Assembly (NCBI RefSeq): GCF_028747985.1
Contig: NZ_CP118108.1
Span: forward strand, 4,469,001-4,533,000
Source of the DNA: Paenibacillus urinalis
GTDB lineage: Bacteria; Bacillota; Bacilli; Paenibacillales; Paenibacillaceae
Length of the DNA: 64,000 nucleotides
Reading direction: 5' to 3'
In this document: piece by piece, positions 1 through 8,271 of the stretch
Layout of the letters: each line of letters begins with the position of its first letter
How positions within the stretch are numbered: position 1 is the first letter of the stretch
Notes under the pieces: generated by a model
Told to the model about the DNA's origin: nothing
Seen by the model: the letters and a program-made list of their open reading frames with translations, nothing else
The model's database searches: none
Position numbers and translations under genes: made by a program

Positions 1-28
1 TGATTCACTCCACTAATTTCAATCCATT

Positions 29-133
29 CTAGAACCAGACATTGTCCACCGGTTTACGGCGCAAACGGTTACGGAACAGAGAACAGCCTTTGCCAAAACA
101 GCCGCGATTTCGAATTCTGCGAATTCCGTTCAA
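29..133 (-). CDS. Possible 34-residue basic peptide
   Basis: A TTG-initiated frame of 34 codons ends in TAG and is preceded by a strong ribosome site (TAAGGAGG, about six bases upstream of the TTG). The predicted peptide is very rich in Arg, with two Cys in a C-F-G-K-G-C arrangement, and no membrane segment. I do not recognise it. It lies about 100 bases beyond the end of the AraC gene on the same strand, so it could be the tail of that transcript or an independent gene continuing a cluster to the left. The evidence is only the ribosome site and uninterrupted frame; chance is a real alternative. Confidence 0.3.
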   Translation of the reverse strand: MNGIRRIRNRGCFGKGCSLFRNRLRRKPVDNVWF

Positions 134-236
134 AGTAGACCCTCCTTACTCCTGCATGATATACATTAAAGCATATACCCCGCAGCATTAGGTTTGAAAC
201 TTTGATTAACGCTTTGCGTCATTTTACAATCTCGAA

Positions 237-1025
237 TCAACGAATCTCTGATGGACTTCTCCCTGTATATTGCTTGAACTGCCTGCTGAAAAAGAAGATA
301 TCGCGATACCCGAGGGCATCCGCCACCTCTGTTACATTCATTCCTGCATGCACCAGCAGATGCTCTGCACGCTCAATGCGCATCTTGATAATATAGGACT
401 GGACGGATGAACCGATCAGCTCTTTAAATTTTATGGAGAAATAACGGGGGGAAAGTCCTGCTCTCGCCGCAAGATCCTCTACCCGATGATTAATGCCGGG
501 ATGCTGACGCACGTAGTTAGCGATCTCCTGAATCGCTTCAGCAAGCTGGTTACTGACCTTCTTCTCCGCAGGGTGCTCCTCATATTCCAGCCGCAGCAAA
601 TGAATCATCATCTGCTTCAGAATAAGCTTATTCTCTTCTTCACGTCCATAGGCTTGGGACAAAAATAACCTCACGTATCTCGCAAGCATATGCTCAAAGT
701 CAATCGTCTCTCGAAGCCGGTTATACGTACCCGGGACTTCTGTAACCGGCTCCTTGACATCAAAATGTATATACGTTAGTACAAACGGCTTCTGCGGATT
801 ATGAGTTGCACTTGTATGGTCACCAGGACGGAACAAGAAGCAGCTTCCCTTCTGGGCATGATAAGGCTCATCATTTACAATGACCGTACCTTCTCCGCTC
901 CACACATAAAATAAATCGTAGTTTTGCATCGGTTTTTCGCGTTTCTGCCATTTCCAGCCTGGCTCACAGACAATCTTGGCGACGGCGGGCAAAATCACAA
1001 AAGACGACGGTGACGCATGTAACAT
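237..1025 (-). CDS. AraC-family transcriptional regulator with N-terminal cupin
   Basis: A 262-residue cytoplasmic DNA-binding regulator. The first 150 residues look like the AraC cupin sensor domain (FLFRPGDHTSATH region), and the last 100 hold the two helix-turn-helix units, with the signatures GLSPRYFSIKFKELIG and ALGYRDIFFFSRQFK, ending in the family-typical SPSEIR. The start was placed at the second Met of the open frame (position 1025) because AAGGAGGA lies just upstream of it; a longer frame begins ten codons earlier without a ribosome site. Family members usually sense small sugars or siderophores. No obvious target gene is adjacent, so the ligand cannot be inferred. Confidence 0.9.
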   Translation of the reverse strand: MLHASPSSFVILPAVAKIVCEPGWKWQKREKPMQNYDLFYVWSGEGTVIVNDEPYHAQKGSCFLFRPGDHTSATHNPQKPFVLTYIHFDVKEPVTEVPGTYNRLRETIDFEHMLARYVRLFLSQAYGREEENKLILKQMMIHLLRLEYEEHPAEKKVSNQLAEAIQEIANYVRQHPGINHRVEDLAARAGLSPRYFSIKFKELIGSSVQSYIIKMRIERAEHLLVHAGMNVTEVADALGYRDIFFFSRQFKQYTGRSPSEIR

Positions 1026-1122
1026 GTCGTCCTTCCTCCTTATTAAGTGGATCATTACCCCTTATTATAGCGTGAAACGAGGCGGAAGAAAAACGCTACA
1101 TCATGTAGATATGATTAAACAT

Positions 1123-1902
1123 TTAACGCCCATCCAGTAAATTGCCGAGTCCTCCAAGAACGCTGCCTTCCTCTTTTTTCCCCATGCTTGCAGACAGCAC
1201 TTTATCAGCCAATCTGGAGAATGGCAAAGACTGCACCCAGACCTTACCCGGTCCACGCAAAGTGGCAAAGAACAGACCTTCACCGCCGAATAAGGCGGTC
1301 TTCACTCCCTTGACGAACTCAATATCATAATCAATAGTAGATGTCATCGCGACTAGGCAGCCTGTATCTAAACGGAGCGTTTCACCTGGCTGGAGCGTTC
1401 TTTCGATCACTAAACCGCCGGAATGAACGAAGGCCAGGCCATCCCCTTCAATTTTTTGCATAATGAAGCCTTCACCGCCAAAGAAACCTGCACCCAGCTT
1501 ACGACGGAACTCAATGCCTACCGATACTCCCTTGGCTGCACACAGAAAGGCATCCTTCTGGCAGATCACTTTACCTCCCAGATTGACCAGGTCGAGAGGG
1601 ATGATCTTGCCTGGATACGGTGAAGCAAAGGTTACACTTTGACGGTACCTGCCTTCGTTCGTGAATACCGTCATGAATAAGCCCTCCCCTGTGATGAGTC
1701 GTTTGCCTGCCCCCATCAGCTTGCCCATCATGCCTCTTCCCGCTGAACTGCCGTCTCCGAAGATCGTTTCCATACGAATATCCTGATCCATCATCATGAA
1801 GCTGCCTGCCTCAGCAACGACACTTTCACCCGGATCGAGCTGAATTTCTACACACTGCATCTCTGAACCGAGAATCGAATAATCAATTTCATGTGCTGGC
1901 AT
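1123..1902 (-). CDS. AIM24/TIGR00266-family protein
   Basis: A protein of about 259 residues matching the bacterial AIM24 family by its glycine-rich beta repeats ([31 protein letters not shown]) and [16 protein letters not shown] near the N-terminus. The family has a double beta-sandwich fold with no settled biochemical role; the mitochondrial relative is tied to inner-membrane organisation. The start at 1902 is preferred over an ATG five codons upstream because a GGGGGG tract sits at proper spacing before it. There is no signal peptide or membrane span. It stands alone between two regulator genes. Confidence 0.85.
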   Translation of the reverse strand: MPAHEIDYSILGSEMQCVEIQLDPGESVVAEAGSFMMMDQDIRMETIFGDGSSAGRGMMGKLMGAGKRLITGEGLFMTVFTNEGRYRQSVTFASPYPGKIIPLDLVNLGGKVICQKDAFLCAAKGVSVGIEFRRKLGAGFFGGEGFIMQKIEGDGLAFVHSGGLVIERTLQPGETLRLDTGCLVAMTSTIDYDIEFVKGVKTALFGGEGLFFATLRGPGKVWVQSLPFSRLADKVLSASMGKKEEGSVLGGLGNLLDGR

Positions 1903-1998
1903 TTGAATTCCCCCCATAAGTTTAATTATTTGTCAAATGAGTCCTTATTAATGACTATGATTACGTGAAATGATCTTAACTGGTTTCAACACCTTGAT

Positions 1999-3492
1999 TT
2001 ATTTTCCAATTCCATCTTCATGTTTGATGTCTTCATATGCCTGCGCCATCCGTAAGATGCCCTCCTTTATTTCCTCCTCGGATAGATGCGCATATTTAAA
2101 ATAGGCGGAAGGTCTGGACGGATCGAGCTGAAATCGGACTCCGTCAGTGAAGTATACTCCCCGTCGCGTGCAGGCCTTCTTGAACGAAGCATAATCTACA
2201 TCGCTCCCTTTCCATAATCCGTAAAAGCCCAGCCCCGCATCCCCTATAAACACGGTGAATAGGTGGCCTGTATACTGCTGGATCCATTCGGCAAATTTCC
2301 GATGCTTCACCCCATACCGGCGGGTCAGCTTTCGGATATGCTTCGCATAGCCGCCGCGAGACATCCAGACAGCCAGCGCCCGCTGTTCATATAGACCCGC
2401 AGTTATCGGGTCGTAGTATGCTTTGGCTGCAACGACCGGTGCGACAAGCGCTGGAGGCAGAACTGCATAGCCCAGGCGAAATCCTTCGGGCATCGTTTTG
2501 GAGAAAGAGCCAATATGAATGACTCTCTGCTCCTGATCGAGCACTTTCAGCGGCTCAATTGGACGTCCTTGAAAGCGGAATTCGCTGTCATAGCTGTCTT
2601 CGATAATAATCGCCTGCCTGTTCCTTGCCCAAGCCAGTAGAGCCAGCCTTCGCTCCAGATTGAGTACAACACCCGTTGGAAACTGCCGGCTGGGCGTAAC
2701 AAATAGAAGTCTCGCATCCCAATCCTCAGGAATAATTCCTTGATGATCTACGGTAGAAGGAATCACTTCGCCTCCGCACACCTGGACTGCCTGGGCAAAC
2801 CCCTTGAATCCCGGACTTTCGACTACCGCCTTCTCTCCCTCATCCAATATCACTTGTGTAAGAAGCGCTATAGCCTGCATCGAACCGTTAAACAGGACGA
2901 TTTCCTTGCCGCTGACCATAATCCCCCGAGTTGCTCCCAGATGCGCCGCTATGGCTTCTCTTAAACGTATATCGCCTGCCGGGTCATACACACTCTCATA
3001 TTTCTCCTGCTGATTGCTTCTCGACAGAATACTCTTCCATTCCGCATACGGAAAATCGGCATCAGGCTGGTGTGATCTGTCAAAGCGTATTTCCTCTGTC
3101 TGCTTATGTGCGGACTGCTCATCCGGCAGGAGAAGATGCGAATTGACCGCTGTCAAGGATTGATACTGTTCAGCTGCCCGTTTTCCCCACGCAGATAATT
3201 GAATGTCCGGATATACTGCCTCCGGCGGTTCACCAGGCATGCCGGCAAAGGCTACATATGTCCCTCGTCCCGTCTCCGTGTGAATATACCCATCGGCCTG
3301 CAGCATGTCATAAGCGGTTGCGACAGAACCGCGGGACAGCCTGTATTGAACAGCTAACTGCCGAGTTGCCGGCAGCTGAGTTCCACTCTGCAGCGTTCCT
3401 GACAGAATTGCATCCCGAATCGCGTGGTACAGCGCATGGTATTTATAACGGTATTCCTTGATATATCGATCCCAAGAAAGCATAAATTCCAT
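1999..3492 (-). CDS. MocR/GabR-type PLP-dependent transcriptional regulator
   Basis: A 497-residue fusion. Residues ~10-85 form a GntR winged helix (LPATRQLAVQYRLSRGSV), and from ~125 onward there is a fold-type I aminotransferase domain with the PLP lysine in GSFSKT and the upstream EDSYDSEFRF segment. Such regulators bind PLP and often control vitamin B6 or amino-acid genes divergently transcribed from them. Here the divergent neighbour across 160 bases is an FMN-binding pyridoxamine-phosphate-oxidase-fold protein, which fits a regulator and target pair. The link to B6 is inference. A GGAGG precedes the start. Confidence 0.92.
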   Translation of the reverse strand: MEFMLSWDRYIKEYRYKYHALYHAIRDAILSGTLQSGTQLPATRQLAVQYRLSRGSVATAYDMLQADGYIHTETGRGTYVAFAGMPGEPPEAVYPDIQLSAWGKRAAEQYQSLTAVNSHLLLPDEQSAHKQTEEIRFDRSHQPDADFPYAEWKSILSRSNQQEKYESVYDPAGDIRLREAIAAHLGATRGIMVSGKEIVLFNGSMQAIALLTQVILDEGEKAVVESPGFKGFAQAVQVCGGEVIPSTVDHQGIIPEDWDARLLFVTPSRQFPTGVVLNLERRLALLAWARNRQAIIIEDSYDSEFRFQGRPIEPLKVLDQEQRVIHIGSFSKTMPEGFRLGYAVLPPALVAPVVAAKAYYDPITAGLYEQRALAVWMSRGGYAKHIRKLTRRYGVKHRKFAEWIQQYTGHLFTVFIGDAGLGFYGLWKGSDVDYASFKKACTRRGVYFTDGVRFQLDPSRPSAYFKYAHLSEEEIKEGILRMAQAYEDIKHEDGIGK

Positions 3493-3652
3493 ATTATTCG
3501 ATCCTCCGTCATCTGCTGCTTTCCGTTTGAGTTTACATGGTTCTTATAAATTGGACTATAAAAAATTAATGATATTGGATCTTTTTTCATGACAATAGAC
3601 GGACTAAGATGTAGAAAAACATCAATCGGCCGCTGCGAGGAGGCACACGCTT

Positions 3653-4267
3653 ATGAGAAGAAAAGAATTCACCATTGAGCAGGAAGAGGAGATTACTGAA
3701 TTTCTATCAACACAAACCTTCGGGTATCTTGGTACCGTCAGTCCGGACAACAAACCAAGGGTAACACCGCTCAATTTTGTTTATGATGAAGGTTATTTTT
3801 ATTTTCACGGCAGTCTGGCCGGGGAGAAAATGAAGCATATCAAGGCAAACAGCACCGTCAGCTTTACCGTGGCAGAAGAGTTTTCGTTAATCCCGTCCTA
3901 CTTCAAGGACCCCTTGCTGGCCTGTCCCGCAACATCCTTCTTCAAAAGTGTATCCGCTAGTGGTCATGCAGAGAAAGTAATCGATCTGAAGGAAAAGGCC
4001 CGGGCTCTGAACCGATTTATGGAAAAGCTCCAGCCGCAGGGAGGCTATCTGACCATCGATGCCGACGATCCCAGATATACAGGTCAATTAAAGGCGGTTG
4101 CCGTCGTCCGGATCATTCCCGAAACACTGAGTGCGAAGTTCAAATTCGGGCAGAACCTGCAGCAGGACAAGCATGAACAGCTCCAAGAGCAGCTGGAACA
4201 GCGAGGCGAGGCAAAGGATGCCGCAACCGTAGAAATGATGCGAAAATATTGTCCTTTTCACTCCTGA
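3653..4267 (+). CDS. Pyridoxamine 5'-phosphate oxidase-fold flavin-binding protein
   Basis: A 204-residue protein of the split-barrel flavin-binding superfamily. Recognisable features are the N-terminal TFGYLGTVSPDNKPRVTPLNF strand pair and the YFHGSLAGEKMKHIKAN phosphate-binding turn, typical of NimA/PNPOx-like proteins. It lacks the full PdxH length and substrate loops, so a true pyridoxamine-phosphate oxidase is doubtful; a flavin reductase or NimA-like protein is equally possible. AGGAGG lies nine bases before the ATG. It is divergent from the MocR-type gene and probably controlled by it (inference from arrangement). Confidence 0.85.
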   Translation: MRRKEFTIEQEEEITEFLSTQTFGYLGTVSPDNKPRVTPLNFVYDEGYFYFHGSLAGEKMKHIKANSTVSFTVAEEFSLIPSYFKDPLLACPATSFFKSVSASGHAEKVIDLKEKARALNRFMEKLQPQGGYLTIDADDPRYTGQLKAVAVVRIIPETLSAKFKFGQNLQQDKHEQLQEQLEQRGEAKDAATVEMMRKYCPFHS

Positions 4268-4400
4268 ATGATTCCATGTTTTCTCTTTCCACTAGTCGCT
4301 CATACGATAGCTGCAGCTTGTTCATGCTTGCTGCACATCAGTCATAACTCAGCAATGTAACGCGGTAATGCATTGTAAAGGTCATTTGTATTGTTTTTCC

Positions 4401-4429
4401 GTGACGACTGCTGTGCTTGGTGCTATAAT
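4401..4429 (+). promoter_or_regulatory. Sigma-A-like promoter for the aminotransferase gene
   Basis: GTGACG at 4401-4406 and TATAAT at 4424-4429 are separated by 17 bases. The -10 is a perfect consensus and the -35 matches TTGACA at four of six positions. It lies 57 bases before the aminotransferase ATG. Confidence 0.6.
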
Positions 4430-4485
4430 ATGAGGCAGTGTAAATGGTCTCTAATCTATTCAACGACTTGGAAGGATGAAAATCG

Positions 4486-5784
4486 ATGAACCCACTGGCT
4501 GTACAGCTGAACGAAAGTATTCAAGCGGGCAGCGATCATGTGTACGACATGCTCTCGAGGCTCGGCAAAGAGCTTTATTATCCGAAGGAAGGTATTCTTA
4601 GTCAATCGGCTGAAGCTTCAAGCCGCGCGAAGAAATACAATGCAACGATCGGGATTGCAACCGAAGGCGGCAAACCGATGCATCTGCAAGTCATCCAGGA
4701 GAAACTATCTGCCTATAAGCCACAGGATTTGTATCCTTATGCACCCCCGGCTGGTAAACCAGATTTACGAGTAGCATGGCGGAACAAGATGATTGAAGAG
4801 ACGCCATCCTTACAAGGTAAAATATTTGGCAATCCCATTGCAACGAACGCTCTGACCCATGGTCTCAGCATTGTGGCAGACCTGTTCGTCGATGACGGAG
4901 ATGCTGTTATATATCCAGATAAAAACTGGGAGAACTATGAACTCACCTTTGGAGTTCGAAGACATGCCCGTTTGGTCAATTATCCATTGTTTAATGATCA
5001 GATGAAATTTAACAGCAACGGACTTAAGGAGGCTCTCCTTGCACAGAAGGATCAGGGCAAGGCCGTTGTTGTCTTGAATTTCCCGAACAATCCGACAGGC
5101 TACACCCCGGGCATTGAAGAAAGCAAGGAGATTGTAGCCGCTGTCACAGAAGCAGCAGAGGCAGGAATTAACGTCGTTGTTGTAACAGATGATGCCTATT
5201 TCGGTCTGTTCTTCGAGGATTCCATTCACGAATCGTTGTTTGGAAGCCTGACCGGCATTCACCCACGAGTTCTCCCGATCAAGATCGACGGAGCAACGAA
5301 GGAAGAGTTCGTCTGGGGATTCCGTGTCGGATTTATAACGTATGCTCATGACAACCAGGACATCCTGTCTGCACTGGAACAGAAGACGCTGGGAATTATC
5401 CGCGCAACCATCTCCAGCGGCCCGCATCCTTCACAGACCTTTGTGCTTGATGCGCTGAAATCTCCTGAATTTGCAGCTCAAAAGGAAGAGAAGTTCCACA
5501 TTATGAAGGCTCGTGCCAATACCGTCAAAGCCCTGCTCGACAGCGGCAAATACGACGGAGCATGGGAATACTATCCTTTCAATTCAGGGTACTTCATGTG
5601 TCTGAAGGTGACGAAGGTACAAGCTGAAGAGCTGCGTGTGCATCTTCTAAACCAATACGAGATCGGGACAATTGCGCTTGGCGAGCATGATTTGCGTATT
5701 GCCTTTTCCTCACTGGAGGAGAATCAGCTTGAAGAGCTGTTCAACACGATTTATCAAGCTGTACAGGATCTGACACAAGGTTAG
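4486..5784 (+). CDS. Class I/II PLP-dependent aminotransferase
   Basis: A 432-residue cytosolic aminotransferase of fold-type I. It carries the NFPNNPTGY motif near residue 203, DDAYFGLF near 235, a likely PLP lysine in GATKEE near 267, and a C-terminal substrate-carboxylate arginine in LRIAFSSLEE. Length and motifs match aromatic or broad-range aminotransferases; the amino-acid specificity cannot be read from sequence. It has its own promoter and is followed by a strong terminator, so it looks monocistronic. Confidence 0.9.
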   Translation: MNPLAVQLNESIQAGSDHVYDMLSRLGKELYYPKEGILSQSAEASSRAKKYNATIGIATEGGKPMHLQVIQEKLSAYKPQDLYPYAPPAGKPDLRVAWRNKMIEETPSLQGKIFGNPIATNALTHGLSIVADLFVDDGDAVIYPDKNWENYELTFGVRRHARLVNYPLFNDQMKFNSNGLKEALLAQKDQGKAVVVLNFPNNPTGYTPGIEESKEIVAAVTEAAEAGINVVVVTDDAYFGLFFEDSIHESLFGSLTGIHPRVLPIKIDGATKEEFVWGFRVGFITYAHDNQDILSALEQKTLGIIRATISSGPHPSQTFVLDALKSPEFAAQKEEKFHIMKARANTVKALLDSGKYDGAWEYYPFNSGYFMCLKVTKVQAEELRVHLLNQYEIGTIALGEHDLRIAFSSLEENQLEELFNTIYQAVQDLTQG

Positions 5785-5835
5785 ATTCGGATTCAAGTAT
5801 CGAACCAAATAAGTCCAAATCACGAGAAAAGTATT

Positions 5836-5880
5836 AGCCCTTCTGACTTCCCTTAGGCAGTCAGAAGGGCTTGTTTGTGT
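5836..5880 (+). terminator. Intrinsic terminator after the aminotransferase gene
   Basis: A 12-base-pair stem (AGCCCTTCTGAC / GTCAGAAGGGCT) with an 11-base loop is followed by TGTTTGTGT, 50 bases after the stop codon. Confidence 0.85.
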
Positions 5881-6028
5881 GTCAAAATAGACGGATCCTA
5901 TTTCTGTTTCATTTTTTTTATGCATCAAAAGGCAGCAGCCCAAACACGAGGGGTATTTGCATCATAGGATACGTTGTACGCTTCTTCAAGAGAGGCTTAC
6001 GAATAAGACCTGAAAGGGGTATGAAAAT

Positions 6029-6154
6029 ATGTCTGGAACAGAAGAAAGAAGTTACGGTTACGGCGGCGGCGGTTTTGGTGGATACGGCATCGGAGCAATC
6101 CTTGTATTGTTCATCCTTCTTGTTATCATCGCTAAATCCTTCTCCTCTTACTAA
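6029..6154 (+). CDS. YjcZ-family small sporulation peptide
   Basis: A 41-residue peptide missed by length-limited gene calling. The N-terminal part is Gly/Tyr-rich (SYGYGGGGFGGYG), followed by a single hydrophobic helix (GAILVLFILLVIIAKSF) that closes the protein. This layout is the signature of the YjcZ/TIGR01732 family found in spore formers. AAAGGGG lies eight bases before the ATG. An overlapping ATG-initiated frame eight bases upstream gives a non-family sequence and is rejected. Expression during sporulation is expected from the family, not shown here. Confidence 0.88.
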   Translation: MSGTEERSYGYGGGGFGGYGIGAILVLFILLVIIAKSFSSY

Positions 6155-6236
6155 TTGCAGGTAAAGAACAGCTCAGTGGATGGACGGTAAATTTCATACC
6201 TGATCTAACCTCGCGAATAAGTCACCAGGCCATAAA

Positions 6237-6270
6237 GGAAAGGGGTCTATCCATGGATAGACCCCTTTCC
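6237..6270 (-). terminator. Perfect 16-bp inverted repeat, terminator of ecsAB
   Basis: GGAAAGGGGTCTATCC pairs perfectly with its complement across a two-base loop. It ends 17 bases past the ecsB stop on the minus strand and is followed there by TTTATGG. Being symmetric, it could also stop transcription of the YjcZ gene coming from the other side. Confidence 0.7.
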
Positions 6271-6286
6271 GCTAATCACCTTACAC

Positions 6287-7504
6287 TTATTCCAATTCCT
6301 CTTCCTTAGTCCATTTCTTCAGTTGCGAGCTTCGGAACATGCGGGCGATGAGTAGGCCAAGAGCTAATGTAATTAGCAGCTCTACCCATCTGCCCCACCC
6401 TCCGATAAGCAGTGGAATCCATAACAAGATGGTTAACGCCGACTGCAAGGTATATACGAACTTCAGTACCTGTAGTCTACGGCTCTCTGCTGTTACCGGA
6501 TAGATGTAGATCCAGAAGGAATCACGGTGATATCGGAGTAGTCCGGACAGCTGAATTCCCAGTACGAACAAGAAGAATAAGTATACTCCGCTTCCCCACA
6601 GGCTGCTTCCCGTCCAGTGCACGAACAGACCGCCTACAATGGCAAGCCTGATACATATTCCCAGCAGATCACTGCGGATGAAGGTCTTTGCTATTAAGTA
6701 TTGAAAAGCCTTGTCCTGCCCCCATGCTATACGTTCGGCCAGTGGTGCAAGCAAACGGCGGGAATGGACACGCTGCTTGAGTGCAGGGACTTCGACGAAG
6801 AAGCCTAATGTCTTGATCACTCTCGCCCCTCTGATCTGCTCGGTCTCGATCAGATGCTCCCAATGAACCGGCAATCGTACGGGCAGACGAAGAGAGACGA
6901 CATACAGCACAGTCAGTACAGCGATAAAGATTAATCCAGGTATAACTTGATGCCATATCCACGCATACAATGACAAGGTGATCACGGCATAACGCAGAAG
7001 CCGGTAGCCCATCCGTGACGACTTGGACAGCATTTGCTGCTCGCACCAGCCTCCGAAGCTGGCAATGCATTTTAAGATCACGAGCAGAATGAGAAACAGT
7101 AGGAAGGGCTTTGGTTCTCCCTCACTTCGAATATAAAGCGGCCACAAGAGGATGAATAGCAGGATGAGTCCAACCGTTTTGTAGACGATACCCCGAATAA
7201 AGCTGTTCTGCAAATACAGATGCATCCGATATTCCTGAGGTCTTAAGAAGACAATATCGGCTTGACGGAGGTAGGTCCGATAGCTGCTGAAGATGACCGG
7301 AGCAACGAGCACGAGGAGCATGACCCACCGGATCGGAAAACCATTCGGAACATCTTGTACAAGCGAAGTGTACCATGCGGAAAACGCGATCAGGGAAAAG
7401 CCAAGGACGACGGCTACCCCGCTCTGCAATACATAACCTAGATAGGGTGTAATTTGGTTCCAGAATGCACCTCGTCTTGATTTCCATAGCTGCTGCAAAT
7501 CCAT
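6287..7504 (-). CDS. ecsB: EcsB-type ABC transporter membrane subunit
   Basis: A 405-residue polytopic membrane protein with about eight hydrophobic segments clustered in pairs, and an N-terminal LWKSRRGAFWNQITPYLGYV typical of EcsB. It begins four bases after the end of the ATPase gene, so the two are translated from one message. In Bacillus the Ecs exporter affects protein secretion, regulated intramembrane proteolysis, competence and sporulation; the exported substrate is peptide-like. Assignment rests on length, topology and the adjacent EcsA-like ATPase. Confidence 0.88.
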   Translation of the reverse strand: MDLQQLWKSRRGAFWNQITPYLGYVLQSGVAVVLGFSLIAFSAWYTSLVQDVPNGFPIRWVMLLVLVAPVIFSSYRTYLRQADIVFLRPQEYRMHLYLQNSFIRGIVYKTVGLILLFILLWPLYIRSEGEPKPFLLFLILLVILKCIASFGGWCEQQMLSKSSRMGYRLLRYAVITLSLYAWIWHQVIPGLIFIAVLTVLYVVSLRLPVRLPVHWEHLIETEQIRGARVIKTLGFFVEVPALKQRVHSRRLLAPLAERIAWGQDKAFQYLIAKTFIRSDLLGICIRLAIVGGLFVHWTGSSLWGSGVYLFFLFVLGIQLSGLLRYHRDSFWIYIYPVTAESRRLQVLKFVYTLQSALTILLWIPLLIGGWGRWVELLITLALGLLIARMFRSSQLKKWTKEEELE

Positions 7505-7507
7505 CTT

Positions 7508-8254
7508 CTAATCCCCGCCTTGTACGAGCTTATAGAATATTTCCTCCAGCGGAGCCTGTCTCATCCCGGACCCGGCCCGAAGCTCCTCCAGGGTCCCTTG
7601 CGATATAATCTTTCCCCCATGAAGTATGATGAAACGATCGCAATAGTTCTCTATCGTGGACAGGATATGAGAGCTGAGCAGAATCGAAGAACCCGATGCG
7701 CGAATTTGCATCATGAAATCCAGCAGTGATCTGATACCCAGTGGATCAAGGCCCAGAAACGGTTCATCAATAATGTATAGTGGAGGTCTGGCCACAAAAG
7801 CACTCATGATCATGACCTTTTGACGCATTCCTTTGGATAAATGGGCAGACAGGCTGTCTTTTTTGTCCCGCATACGGAACATGTCCAGGAGATGATCGGC
7901 CCGCTCTTCGAACTCCGCCTTGGACACATTATAGGCCCTAGCGGTAAACTCCAAATGCTCCATCACGGTCATCTCCATGAACAGCTCTGGTGATTCCGGA
8001 ACAAACGCCATGCCGCTCTGGTAAGCTTCCGGATTCTCATCCCGGCGTTTGCCTCCAATGAGCACCTCTCCCTGATGAGGCACCATCAGACCCAAAATAT
8101 GCTTCATTGTTGTACTCTTCCCGGCACCATTCAAACCGATCAGGCCAACCATTTCACCAGGAGCAACACGTATATCAATATCATGCAGCACCGGCTTCTT
8201 TGCACTGTACCCTCCGCTTAATCCGTTAATTTGCAGGATAGGTGTCTGTTCCAT
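7508..8254 (-). CDS. ecsA: EcsA-type ABC transporter ATPase
   Basis: A 248-residue ABC ATPase with Walker A GLNGAGKST near residue 43, signature LSKGMRQK near 137 and Walker B PLYIIDEP near 158, followed by the switch histidine region LLSSHIL. The signature departs from LSGGQ as is usual for EcsA. It is the first gene of ecsAB and starts 17 bases downstream of the DEAD-box helicase stop, so read-through from the helicase gene is possible. Confidence 0.9.
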   Translation of the reverse strand: MEQTPILQINGLSGGYSAKKPVLHDIDIRVAPGEMVGLIGLNGAGKSTTMKHILGLMVPHQGEVLIGGKRRDENPEAYQSGMAFVPESPELFMEMTVMEHLEFTARAYNVSKAEFEERADHLLDMFRMRDKKDSLSAHLSKGMRQKVMIMSAFVARPPLYIIDEPFLGLDPLGIRSLLDFMMQIRASGSSILLSSHILSTIENYCDRFIILHGGKIISQGTLEELRAGSGMRQAPLEEIFYKLVQGGD

Positions 8255-8271
8255 GTAATCCCCGCTTTCTT

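Noticed and set aside
4810..5427. 205-codon open frame antisense to the aminotransferase
   Set aside because: Shadow frame; the aminotransferase carries complete active-site motifs on the other strand.
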